Part shown: piece after piece, positions 24,931-34,190 of the stretch
How the letters are laid out: each line of letters begins with the position of its first letter
How positions within the stretch are numbered: position 1 is the stretch's first letter
Source of the DNA: Pseudomonas congelans
GTDB taxonomy: Bacteria > Pseudomonadota > Gammaproteobacteria > Pseudomonadales > Pseudomonadaceae
DNA length: 64,000 nt
Direction of reading: 5' to 3'
NCBI RefSeq assembly: GCF_900103225.1
Contig: NZ_FNJH01000001.1
Span: forward strand, 990,980 to 1,054,979
Made by a program: the position numbers and the translations under genes
The notes under the pieces: generated by a model
Database searches by the model: none
The model's input: only the letters and a program-made list of their open reading frames with translations
Told to the model about the DNA's origin: nothing

Positions 24931-25863
24931 TCAGACGGCTTCGAATTTCTTGCCGCGTGTGGTGTGGGTCACGAGGCGGTTGTATTCAGGTGTTTCGTCA
25001 CCGATCACCTGCACCGCGCCGTATTTCTCCAGGCTGATGCGACCGCCGTACTCTTCGATGTGATCCGAGTCCGGGTAGATGTGCACGAAAGACGGTACGT
25101 AGCGTGACGCGAAACCCATGCGCATTTCCGGTGATTCGCCGCTGTGCGGATAGGAGGCGTGCATCAGCGTTGACCAGAAAATGATGAACTGCCCGGCTTT
25201 CATCTGCATGGGCACGGCAGAGGCCTCGTCGGGCTTCCAGTTCTCATCGATCTGCAACTGGCGATAGTCATAACCGAAGAAACCGCGACGCACGCCATCC
25301 TTGACCACCGAGTTGTTGGCGTCGGGTTCATAGCTCATGCGCTTGGTTTCGTCGTAGTTCATGCTGTTCTGGGTGCCCGGAATGAACTGCAGGCAACCAT
25401 TGGCAATGTTCGCGTCGGTGAACGCGGTCCAGACGGTGATGGTGCCGCCAAACTCTTCGTTTTCCGGCCAGATGATCTGCGGCTTGCCGGAGGCGTTGGC
25501 GAACGTATCGGCCTGATGCCAGTCGGTGCCTTCATCGCCCGGATATTTGGGAAAGAACTCGGTGCGCCAGCAAAGCACATTAGGACCCAGAATGCTTTCG
25601 ACACGGTCGCAGATTTCCGGGCGGCAGATGTGGCTGGCCAGGAAGTCATCATCCAGATGGCGGTCGTAGTTGGCGATGTTGGTGCCACCGGAAATGGCGT
25701 CCAGATCCTGGTAGGCCGCGGCGCTACGATCGAGCAGGCGCAGACGGGTGCGCTTCCAGGTTTCCTTCATTTCTTCCGGCGAATAGGCGTCAAACGGACC
25801 GATAAAACCGTTTTTCTCGAACGAGGCACGCTGTTCCGCAGTTAAAGCGAATTTTTTGCTCAT
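24931..25863 (-). CDS. syrB2: Non-haem iron halogenase SyrB2
   Basis: Fe(II)/2-oxoglutarate-dependent halogenase of 310 residues that chlorinates C4 of L-Thr held on the SyrB1 carrier. The iron site has the halogenase signature HxA in place of the hydroxylase HxD: His116-Gln-Ala118 in DWHQADTF, so chloride can take the vacant position. The distal ligand is His235 (LMHASYPHS) and the likely 2-oxoglutarate-binding Arg is Arg254. The start at 25863 ([11 protein letters not shown]) gives the known length and numbering and has AGGA upstream. An upstream in-frame codon at 25884 would add seven residues and overlap syrB1. It follows syrB1 by 17 nt. Confidence 0.96.
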   Translation of the reverse strand: MSKKFALTAEQRASFEKNGFIGPFDAYSPEEMKETWKRTRLRLLDRSAAAYQDLDAISGGTNIANYDRHLDDDFLASHICRPEICDRVESILGPNVLCWRTEFFPKYPGDEGTDWHQADTFANASGKPQIIWPENEEFGGTITVWTAFTDANIANGCLQFIPGTQNSMNYDETKRMSYEPDANNSVVKDGVRRGFFGYDYRQLQIDENWKPDEASAVPMQMKAGQFIIFWSTLMHASYPHSGESPEMRMGFASRYVPSFVHIYPDSDHIEEYGGRISLEKYGAVQVIGDETPEYNRLVTHTTRGKKFEAV

Positions 25864-25880
25864 GAGCTTTTCCTTTTCGG

Positions 25881-27725
25881 TCAATGGGCTTGAACAAGGC
25901 TACGAGAGATGTGGTCGGCCAGGACTTTGGCCGTTGCGCCATCCGCCAGGATTCCCGGGTCGAGGTTGATTTTGTAATGCGTCTTGAGCTTGCTCAGCGA
26001 ACGGATCAGTGCCAAAGAAGTGCCGCCGAAGTCGAAAAAGTCATCGTTGACGCCGATGTTTTTCAGGCCCAGGTCTTCGCTCCAGACCTTGAGCACGAAG
26101 TGCTCCTGCTCACTGAGGCCCTTGACGTCTGCTGCGCGCAAGGACGTCGTCCCGGCGACAGGCGAGGGCAGTTGTGTCTTGTCGATTTTGCCGTGGTGGG
26201 TGACCGGCAACTCTGCCAGCGGCACATACACCGAAGGGCGCATGTACTCCGGCAAACTGTCGGCCATCAATGCGGCAACTTCGCTGCGGGTCTGCTCGGT
26301 CCAGGCATCGACGCCCTGGCCTGGCACCACGTAAGCCACCAGGCGCAGGTCGCCATCACCGTAATCATGTACACCGACATGCGCGGCAGCCACATTCGGG
26401 CTGGCTTGCAGAGCGGCTTCGATCTCGCCGGGCTCGATGCGGAACCCGCTGATTTTCAATTGCTCGTCGCAGCGACCGGCGTAACGATATTCGCCATTAC
26501 TTTCCAGGGTCATCAGGTCGCCAGTACGGTAAGCGCGTACAGCACCAGGCAATTCGACGAATCGCTCGACATTGAGCGCCTCACGGTTCAGATAGCCCTG
26601 AGCCACACCGGCACCTTCGATGTACAGCTCGCCAGTGGTGCCTTGCGCGACCGGGGCCTGACTCGCGTCAAGCAGGTGCAGGCGCCAGCCGTCCAGCGGC
26701 TTGCCCAGCGAAACCATGGCCGCTGACTCCAGGTCCTGCGCCAACACTCGCTTGAAAGTAGTGTGAACGGTGGCCTCGGTGATGCCGTACATGTTGATCA
26801 GCGCAGGTTTCTGGTCGCCATGCCGCTCGACCCAGGGACGCAGCACAGTGGCGGGCAACGCTTCGCCACCAAACACCACGTAGCGCAGCGCCAGAGGAGC
26901 AGTGTTGCCACGGTCGGCTTCATCAAGACCACGGAAGGCCGATGGCGTCTGACTGAGCACGGTGATGCGCTGATCGGCGAGCCATTGACGCAGGCTGGCA
27001 GGCGAGCGCGAAACGTCATACGGGACAACGGCCACCTGGCCGCCGTGGGCGAGGGCACCCCAGATTTCCCAGACCGAGAAGTCAAAACCGATGGAGTGGA
27101 ACATCGACCAGACGTCCTGGGCGTTGAAGCCAAAGGCGCGCTGGGTGCTTTCCAGCAGGCGACTGACGTTGCCATGGGAAACCTGCACACCCTTGGGCTC
27201 ACCGGTGGATCCCGAGGTGTAGATGATGTAGGCAGTGGAATTGCTCGGGTCGATACGGGTGTCTTCAGCGGCCGGTTGCAGCGCCGGCGCGGACAGCAAC
27301 TCGTCGAGTGCCAATACACGCAGAGACGGTATGTTCGGCAGGTTGGCGGCATCGCCGATGATCAGGTTCAACTCACTGTCGCGCACGATGTGCTCGACGC
27401 GTTTGCCGGGGTATTGCGGGTCGACCGGCACATAGGTGCCACCGGCCTTGAGAATACCCAGCAAGCTGGTGACCAGATCGACGCTGCGCGGCAGGTACAT
27501 ACCCACACGCGTGCCATAGGTCACACCTTCATCGCGTAAACGTGCAGCCAGCTTCGTCGAGAGCGCGTCGAGCTGTGCGTAGCTCAACGTCCGGGCCGCA
27601 TCGCTGACAGCGGTGCGCTCAGGAAATTGACGTGCCCTGTCACTGAATATCTCGTGCAGGAAAGCACCGGGCTTGAGAGGGGCTGACGCGGCGCAAGGCG
27701 ATTCGTCAGTGTTCTTAATCGGCAT
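25881..27725 (-). CDS. syrB1: Threonine-activating A-T protein SyrB1
   Basis: Two-domain NRPS protein of 614 residues with no condensation domain. It adenylates L-Thr and loads it on its own carrier, where SyrB2 chlorinates it. The A domain has YTSGSTG near residue 170, then [17 protein letters not shown] and [11 protein letters not shown]. These give pocket D-F-W-S-V-G-M-V-H, a threonine code that departs from SyrE module 7 at one residue. The carrier Ser is near residue 570 in [14 protein letters not shown] at 27725 is chosen because AGGAG (27738-27734) lies 8 nt before it; an in-frame TTG at 27731 is too close to that site. First gene of the leftward syrB1-syrB2-syrC run, preceded by a syr-syp box. 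Confidence 0.95.
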   Translation of the reverse strand: MPIKNTDESPCAASAPLKPGAFLHEIFSDRARQFPERTAVSDAARTLSYAQLDALSTKLAARLRDEGVTYGTRVGMYLPRSVDLVTSLLGILKAGGTYVPVDPQYPGKRVEHIVRDSELNLIIGDAANLPNIPSLRVLALDELLSAPALQPAAEDTRIDPSNSTAYIIYTSGSTGEPKGVQVSHGNVSRLLESTQRAFGFNAQDVWSMFHSIGFDFSVWEIWGALAHGGQVAVVPYDVSRSPASLRQWLADQRITVLSQTPSAFRGLDEADRGNTAPLALRYVVFGGEALPATVLRPWVERHGDQKPALINMYGITEATVHTTFKRVLAQDLESAAMVSLGKPLDGWRLHLLDASQAPVAQGTTGELYIEGAGVAQGYLNREALNVERFVELPGAVRAYRTGDLMTLESNGEYRYAGRCDEQLKISGFRIEPGEIEAALQASPNVAAAHVGVHDYGDGDLRLVAYVVPGQGVDAWTEQTRSEVAALMADSLPEYMRPSVYVPLAELPVTHHGKIDKTQLPSPVAGTTSLRAADVKGLSEQEHFVLKVWSEDLGLKNIGVNDDFFDFGGTSLALIRSLSKLKTHYKINLDPGILADGATAKVLADHISRSLVQAH

Positions 27726-27865
27726 GACCAAGGCTCCTGTGTAGTAACCAGGTGCAGCGTTCAGATCCGCTGCACTCGAGACATCCCTGCGGCCTGAAGG
27801 ATCCGTTCAAAGGGCCGGCACGATCCGCAGTTGGCGCATTTCAGCACCGACTGCCAGCCGGCGTC

Positions 27866-27885
27866 TGTCGAGGGAAATGGGGACA
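27866..27885 (-). promoter_or_regulatory. syr-syp box for syrB1
   Basis: Minus-strand TGTCCCCATTTCCCTCGACA, a 20-bp imperfect dyad fitting the syr-syp box. The syrB1 start is about 140 nt downstream. The hexamer 19 nt after the box (TGCTGA) is a poor -10, so the exact promoter is unsure. Confidence 0.7.
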
Positions 27886-27933
27886 AAGCCCTGCCGAACG
27901 CAATGAGTACGTATTGACGCTCTGCGCGACCGC

Positions 27934-27953
27934 TGTCCCGGATTGCGGTGACA
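27934..27953 (+). promoter_or_regulatory. syr-syp box for syrP
   Basis: TGTCCCGGATTGCGGTGACA fits TGtCccg-N6-cggGaCA. An AT-rich stretch TGTTTTTATTCT at 27973-27984 follows at about the -10 distance. The syrP ATG lies 105 nt downstream of the box. Confidence 0.72.
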
Positions 27954-28058
27954 GACGCCCCCGGGCCATCAGTGTTTTTATTCTTGCGCGGTGCCGGAGC
28001 GTGTTGGTCTGGCGCCAAACAACGTGGATGTGAAGGGCTGAGGTCCAGGAGTTTGTTC

Positions 28059-29120
28059 ATGAGTCTTCAAGCTGACACTGCGCCCGTTTTCGCTGACCAA
28101 CAGCAAGCGGATGCGCCAACGTGGCCCGACGGGGCCGCTGACCGCTCGGTGCGGTTGTCCCTGCTGGCTGCCGGCATCAGTTTGCCGATGGTCGTCGAGC
28201 CATGTGCTGACGAACTGGACCCGGTTCAGTGGGCCAGCGCGCGACGCGAAGCGATTGAGGCATTGTTGTGTCGTCACGGCGCGGTGTTGTTTCGCGGGTT
28301 CGACCTGCCTTCGGTCGCCGCCTTCGAAGCATTTGCCGAGGCGCTGTCGCCTGGCCTGCACGGCACCTACGGCGATCTTCCGAAGAAGGAAGGCGGGCGC
28401 AATGTCTATCGCTCAACGCCATATCCCGAACGCGAAATGATCCTGTATCACAATGAGAGTTCTCACCTGGAAAGCTGGCCTCGCAAGCAATGGTTCTTCT
28501 GCGAGAAGCCATCGCAAGTGGGCGGGGCGACCCCGCTGGCGGACATCCGCCAGGTGCTTGCCTACCTGCCCAAAGAGGTGGTCGAGCGCTTTGAAAGCAA
28601 AGGCCTGCTTTACAGTCGCACGTTCACTGCCGGAGTCGAGCCAAGCTGGGAATCGTTCTTCGGCACCTCTGAGCGCAGCGTCATCGAGCAGCGTTGCCGC
28701 GAACAGGGCACAGACTTCGAATGGCTTGACGGCGACACGCTGCAGCTGCGCACCCGTTGCCCGGCGGTGATCAGCCACCCGTTCACCGGCGAGCGCTGCT
28801 TTTTCAATCAAGTGCAGTTGCATCACCCCTATTGCATGGGCGAGGAACTGCGCGAGGACCTGCTCGACATGTTCGGCCCCGAGCGCCTGCCACGGCTGGT
28901 CAGTTATGGCGACGGTTCAGCCATCGAAGACTCGGTGATGGCCTTGATCGGTGATGCCTACGAGGCTTGCGCGGTGCGCTTCGACTGGCGCAAGGGCGAT
29001 GTGGTGATGCTTGACAACATGCTCGTCGCCCATGCCCGTGATCCTTATGAAGAGCCGCGGCTGATCGTTGTGGCCATGGGTGAAATGACCGCTCGGGGCG
29101 ATGTCTGGCAACCGGCCTGA
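28059..29120 (+). CDS. syrP: Aspartyl beta-hydroxylase SyrP (Fe(II)/2OG dioxygenase)
   Basis: TauD/TfdA-family non-haem iron dioxygenase of 353 residues. Characterised SyrP hydroxylates Asp on the eighth SyrE carrier to L-threo-3-hydroxy-Asp. The iron-binding facial triad is His131-x-Glu133 (LYHNESSH) and a His near residue 325 (LVAHARDP), with Arg about nine residues later as the likely 2-oxoglutarate contact. Note Glu rather than Asp in the HxD/E motif. The start at 28059 has AGGAG 7 nt upstream and gives the known length; the frame is open further up but lacks a good start and would cover the promoter. First gene of the rightward run, 79 nt before syrD. Confidence 0.93.
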   Translation: MSLQADTAPVFADQQQADAPTWPDGAADRSVRLSLLAAGISLPMVVEPCADELDPVQWASARREAIEALLCRHGAVLFRGFDLPSVAAFEAFAEALSPGLHGTYGDLPKKEGGRNVYRSTPYPEREMILYHNESSHLESWPRKQWFFCEKPSQVGGATPLADIRQVLAYLPKEVVERFESKGLLYSRTFTAGVEPSWESFFGTSERSVIEQRCREQGTDFEWLDGDTLQLRTRCPAVISHPFTGERCFFNQVQLHHPYCMGEELREDLLDMFGPERLPRLVSYGDGSAIEDSVMALIGDAYEACAVRFDWRKGDVVMLDNMLVAHARDPYEEPRLIVVAMGEMTARGDVWQPA

Positions 29121-29199
29121 ATGTTCGATATCCATTGATACCGTCAGGGCTTTCAACCACCAGCGCCCGCACGGACCAAGCATCCAAGGACAGCAACCA

Positions 29200-30900
29200 A
29201 TGAAAACCAAGCAAGAGAAGAAGACCAGACCGGGCTCGATCATGCGTCTGTTGTGGAGCAGCCATCCCTGGCTGACGTTCTTTACGCTGGTTACCGGGCT
29301 CATCAGCGGCGTGGCGTCCATTGCCGTGGTCAATGTGATCAACCAGGCGATTCACGAGGAGACCTTTCAGCGTCAGTCGCTGTTCTGGTTCGTTGGTCTG
29401 AGCGCGGTGGCGCTGCTGTTCCGCAACGGTGCAGCGCTGTTTCCGGCCTACGCCAGCATGCGCATCATGACCCGCCTGCGTATTGCCCTGTGCCGCAAGA
29501 TCCTCGGCACGCCGCTTGAGGAAGTCGACCGCCGCGGTGCGCCGAATGTCCTGACGATGCTCACCAGCGATATTCCGCAACTCAACGCTACGTTGTTGAT
29601 GATGCCAACGATCCTGGTGGAGTCGGCTGTGTTTCTGTTCGGTATTGCCTACCTTGCCTACCTGTCCTGGGTGGTGTTCGCGATCACCGTCGCTCTGATG
29701 ATGCTGGGGGTTGCACTGTACCTGGTGCTTTTCATGGGCGGCATGAAGTTCAGCCACAAGGTGCGCGACGAGTTCACGGCGTTCAATGAACACACGCACG
29801 CGCTGGTGTTCGGACTCAAGGAACTGAAACTCAACGGTATTCGCCGCCGCTGGTTCAGCCGCTCGGCGATCCAGGAGTCTTCGGCCCGGGTCGCGAAGTA
29901 CAACTACATTGAACGGCTCTGGTTCACTGCCGCCGACAACGTTGGCCAACTGAGCCTGTCGCTGCTGGTCGGTTGCCTGCTGTTCGCAGCGCCGATGTTC
30001 GCTGTCATCGATGCCAAGACCATGAGCGCCAGTGTGCTGGCAGTGCTGTACATCATGGGCCCGCTGGTGATGCTGGTCAGCGCCATGCCCATGCTGGCCC
30101 AGGGACGTATTGCCTGCACGCGCCTGGCGGACTTCGGTTTTTCCATTAACGAAGCGCATCCGGAACCGGAAACCGGCGACGCCGACAATGTGCTGTTCCT
30201 CGACCATAAGAAGCCCTGGGATAGTATCCAGCTGAAGAACATACACATGAGCTACAAGGACCCACTGAGCAACTCCGGTTTTGCCCTGGGACCTATCGAC
30301 CTGACAATCCGTTCCGGTGAGTTGATCTACATTGTCGGCGGCAACGGTTGTGGCAAAAGTACCCTGGCCAAGGTGCTCTGCGGCCTGTACATCCCGAAAG
30401 AAGGTCAGCTACTGCTCGACGGTACGGTAATCACCGACGACTCGCGCAGCAACTATCGCGATCTGTTCTCGGCGGTGTTCTCCGACTTCCACCTGTTCAA
30501 CCGCCTGATAGGTCCTGACGAGAAAGAACAGGCCAGCACCGATCAGGCGCAGAAATACCTGTCGACTCTGGGCCTGGAAGACAAGGTCAAGATCGAAGGA
30601 CACGGTTATTCGACTACCAAAGCTTTGTCATACGGCCAGCAGAAACGCCTGGCCCTGGTGTGCGCCTATCTGGAAGACCGTCCGATTTACCTGCTGGACG
30701 AATGGGCCGCCGACCAGGACCCGCCATTCAAGCGTTTCTTCTACGAGGAACTTCTGCCAGACCTCAAACGGCGCGGCAAGACGGTACTGATCATCACTCA
30801 CGATGACCAGTACTTCCAGCTGGCCGATCGCATCATCAAGTTGGTCGACGGTTGCATCGTCTCCGACGTGAAGTGCGAGGTCCAGGGCAAGCGCGCCTGA
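29200..30900 (+). CDS. syrD: ABC exporter SyrD (cyclic lipopeptide secretion)
   Basis: Half-size ABC transporter of 566 residues (PvdE/SyrD family), needed to export syringomycin and syringopeptin across the inner membrane. The N-terminal half holds hydrophobic segments (for example WLTFFTLVTGLISG, SAVFLFGIAYLAYL and WVVFAITVALMMLG). The ATPase half has Walker A GGNGCGKST at residues 380-388, a signature LSYGQ at 476-480, Walker B LLDE at 498-501 and switch His534. The ATG at 29200 has AAGGA 9 nt upstream. An in-frame upstream codon at 29101 overlaps syrP and has no ribosome site. It lies between syrP and sypA in the same direction, serving both pathways. Confidence 0.95.
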   Translation: MKTKQEKKTRPGSIMRLLWSSHPWLTFFTLVTGLISGVASIAVVNVINQAIHEETFQRQSLFWFVGLSAVALLFRNGAALFPAYASMRIMTRLRIALCRKILGTPLEEVDRRGAPNVLTMLTSDIPQLNATLLMMPTILVESAVFLFGIAYLAYLSWVVFAITVALMMLGVALYLVLFMGGMKFSHKVRDEFTAFNEHTHALVFGLKELKLNGIRRRWFSRSAIQESSARVAKYNYIERLWFTAADNVGQLSLSLLVGCLLFAAPMFAVIDAKTMSASVLAVLYIMGPLVMLVSAMPMLAQGRIACTRLADFGFSINEAHPEPETGDADNVLFLDHKKPWDSIQLKNIHMSYKDPLSNSGFALGPIDLTIRSGELIYIVGGNGCGKSTLAKVLCGLYIPKEGQLLLDGTVITDDSRSNYRDLFSAVFSDFHLFNRLIGPDEKEQASTDQAQKYLSTLGLEDKVKIEGHGYSTTKALSYGQQKRLALVCAYLEDRPIYLLDEWAADQDPPFKRFFYEELLPDLKRRGKTVLIITHDDQYFQLADRIIKLVDGCIVSDVKCEVQGKRA

Positions 30901-31037
30901 ACTGAAGCGCTGTTCAACTTTCCAGGGACGATCCTTCACAAAACTGCATGAAGCAGATCGCTCCCTGCCTTGATCCGACTACCGGTTTTCGCTGCCTTTT
31001 GTGTGCGGCCAGGCCGACCCTTTGCGAGAAGAAATGT

Positions 31038-34000
31038 ATGGCATTTGCCCTGACCGCTGCGCAACGCAATATCTGGCTGGATCAGATGACCCAGGGCGAC
31101 TCGCCGTTATACAACATCGGCGGCTATATGGAGATCAATGGCCCCCTCGACTCCGATTTGTTCATGCAAGCCATGGGCCTGTTGATCGAGAAGCACGATG
31201 CGCTGCGCATGGTCCTGCTCGATCAACGTGACGAGGAGGGCGTGCCGCTGCAAAGCTTTGCCACGAGCATGCCTATGCCCGTGACACCGCTGGACTTGCA
31301 AGGGCAGGACGACCCGCATCAGGCCGCCGAACACTGGGTCCAGGCTCAGCTTGAACAAGCGTTCAAGCTGGAGGGGGGGCCCCTGTTCCGAATGCATTTT
31401 CTCAAGCTGGAAGCACAGCGCTTTTATTTTGTGTTTTATGCCCATCACATTGCGCTCGACGGCTGGAGCATCGACGGGGTCTCCAAGTCCCTCAGTGATA
31501 TTTACAATGCATTGTGCGATCAGCACACGCCCGATCTGGCTGCGCCGTCCTATATCGATTTCATCGAGGACGACTGTCAGTATCGCGGGTCGCGACGTTT
31601 TACCCTCGATCAGGCCTACTGGCTGGACAAGTACCGCGACATCCCCGAGCCCTTGCTGGTACCACGCCCGCGCCAGGCCGAGGATCAGAATCAGCTACCG
31701 AGCCGTAGCGGCCACCTCCGTTACGGTCTGGCACGTGAGCTGGATCAGCAGATGGAAGACCTGGCCCTGCGCCTGAACGCCTCATCTTTCCACGTTTTTC
31801 TGGCCGTGCTGTACGTGTATTTCACCCGTACCTACCAGCGTGATGAACTGGTCATAGGCTTGCCGATTCTCAACCGCTCCAATGCCAGCTACAAAAAGAC
31901 CCTCGGCCTTTTTACCCAACTCAGTTCGGTGCGGTTGAAATTCAGTCACGACCTGCCGTTCGCCGAATTGGTCCAGGGCATCGGTCGGGCGGTCAAGCAG
32001 GATTACCGCAACCAGCGGTTTCCGGTCAGCGACCTCAACCGGCTGCTGGAGTTACGCCGTACCGAGCGTACGCAATTGTTCGACCTGACATTCTCCTACG
32101 AGCGGCAAAACCACCTGCTGCGCTTCGGCCAGGCAACTGCCCGCGTCGTGAAGGGTTCGAATAATCACGAACAGACACCGCTGGCCATCCACCTGCGCAC
32201 CAACACGTGCGACTCTGAATCGTGGCTGCACTTCATCTACAACGAGGCGTTTTTTCAGCATGACGAGATCGCACCCCTTGCCGAGCGCTTGCAGCATGTC
32301 ATGGCGCAGGGCCTGGCGAACGAACAACGGCCGGTGCATGAGTTCTCGCTGATCAGCAAGAGCGACCACCTCCAGATGCAGGCATGGAATGCCGCTCAGC
32401 CACATTCCACCGAGAACCTGACGATCCACCAGCAGTTCGAAGACCGCGCCGCAGAGCGACCGGACGCCGTCGCGCTGGTGTTCGAAGAGCAGACCCTGAG
32501 CTACGGCGAACTCAACGCCCGCGCCAACCAGGTCGCCCACCGCCTGCTGGCCCACGGCGTTCGTCCGGATGATCGGGTGGCGATCTGCGTCGAACGTGGC
32601 CCGACAATGATTATCGGCCTGCTGGGTATTCTCAAATCCGGCGCCGGTTACGTGCCGCTGGATCCCGCGTATCCCCTTGAACGTCTGGCCTACACCCTTG
32701 GCGACAGCGCACCGGTGGCGTTGTTGAGCCAGCAGTCAGTGCGGCAAGCCCTGCCAGTGTCGGAAGTGCCGGTGATCAGTCTCGACGATACCGATCTGCA
32801 GGACGAATCCGCCTGCAATCCGCAGGTGCCGGGGCTGACGGCCGCGAACCTGGCATATGTGATCTACACCTCCGGCTCCACAGGTCTGCCCAAAGGCGTG
32901 ATGGTCGAGCATCGCAACGTTGCACGGCTGTTTTCCGCCACCGCAGACTGGTTCGGCTTCAATGAACAGGATGTCTGGGCGTTGTTCCATTCGTTCGCCT
33001 TCGACTTCTCGGTCTGGGAAATCTGGGGCGCGTTGCTGCACGGCGGCCGTCTGTTGATCGTCCCGCAACTGGTCAGCCGTTCGCCCGAAGACTTCTACAA
33101 CCTGGTATGCAGCGCCGGGGTGACGGTGCTCAACCAGACGCCAAGTGCGTTCCGCCAACTGATTGCGACCCAGGGCGAGCATGAGCAGGCACATTCGCTG
33201 CGTCAGGTGATCTTTGGCGGTGAAGCGCTGGAAACGGCGATGCTCAAGCCGTGGTATGCACGCAACGTGAATGCCGACACACAACTGGTAAACATGTACG
33301 GCATCACCGAAACCACCGTGCACGTGACCTATTACCCGTTGCAGCCCGAAGACGCCCAGCGCCTTGGTGCCAGCCCGATCGGCAAACGCATTCCCGACCT
33401 GCAGCTGTACCTTCTCGATGCCTACGGCCATCCGCTGCCACCGGGTGCAGTGGGCGAGTTGTACGTTGGCGGGGCAGGCGTGGCCCGAGGCTACCTCAAT
33501 CGCGATGAATTGAACGCGACGCGCTTTCTCGACGATCCATTTGCCTCGGCGCCCGGCGCGCGAATGTACCGCTCCGGCGATCTGGGTCGCTGGTTGCCGG
33601 ACGGCAGCCTGGAATACCTGGGCCGTAATGATGAACAGGTAAAAATTCGCGGTTTCCGTATCGAGCTGGGCGAGATCGAGGCCCAATTGAGCGCCTGCGA
33701 AGGCGTGCGTGACGCTGTGGTCGTGGTGCGTGAAGACGAACCGGGCGACAAGCGTCTGGTGGCCTATGTCATCGGCACGGCGGGGCAGGAACTGGACGCC
33801 ACCTACTTGCGTGAACAGCTGCGTCTGTCGCTGGCCGAGCACATGCTGCCAGGCGCTTTTGTCAGCCTGGAACGTTTCCCGCTGACCGCCAACGGCAAGC
33901 TCGACCGCAAGGCATTGCCGCTGCCTGCTGCCGAGGCCTATGCCCGGCGTCAGTACGAGGCACCGCAAGGCCTGGCGGAAACCCGGCTGGCCGGGTTGTG

Positions 34001-34190
34001 GACCGAGTTACTGGGCGTCGAGCAGGTAGGCCGTCATGACCAGTTCTTCGAACTGGGCGGACATTCGATGTTGGCGGTGAAACTGATCGAACGCATGCGC
34101 GAGGTCGGTCTGAATGCCGACGTCCGCGTGCTGTTCGGCCAGCCGACCCTGGCCTCCCTGGCGGCCGCCAGCGGCAAGGCCACAGACGTT
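31038..34190 (+). other. SypA module 1: starter C, A(Thr), T
   Basis: A domain TSGSTG is near residue 611. Landmarks [17 protein letters not shown] and NMYGITETTVH give D-F-W-N-I-G-M-V-H, threonine. The carrier LGGHSML is near residue 1009. Thr1 would end as dehydrobutyrine. Confidence 0.83.

Larger units (their letters stand above)
27726..28058. other. Divergent syrB1/syrP promoter region (333 nt)
   Basis: Non-coding stretch between two divergently transcribed operons. It contains two syr-syp boxes 48 bp apart, one oriented toward each operon. No hairpin terminator or small gene is evident. Confidence 0.85.

Noticed and set aside
25864..25884. Upstream start for syrB2 at 25884
   Set aside because: It would overlap the syrB1 stop and shift the iron-ligand numbering away from H116/H235.
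27948..28058. Upstream extension of syrP to 27948
   Set aside because: It would translate the syr-syp box and promoter. The ATG at 28059 has a well-spaced AGGAG and gives the known 353-residue length.
29101..29199. Upstream start for syrD at 29101
   Set aside because: It overlaps the syrP end, has no ribosome site, and adds 33 residues before the known MKTKQEKK start.
28900..30246. 448-residue minus-strand frame opposite syrP/syrD
   Set aside because: Antisense to clearly coding syrD with Walker motifs; low-complexity Gln/His composition and no recognisable domain.
30948..31037. Upstream start for sypA at 30948
   Set aside because: The extra 30 residues are Cys-rich and unlike any starter C domain, and no spaced ribosome site precedes it. 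It is kept as a possibility, not chosen.
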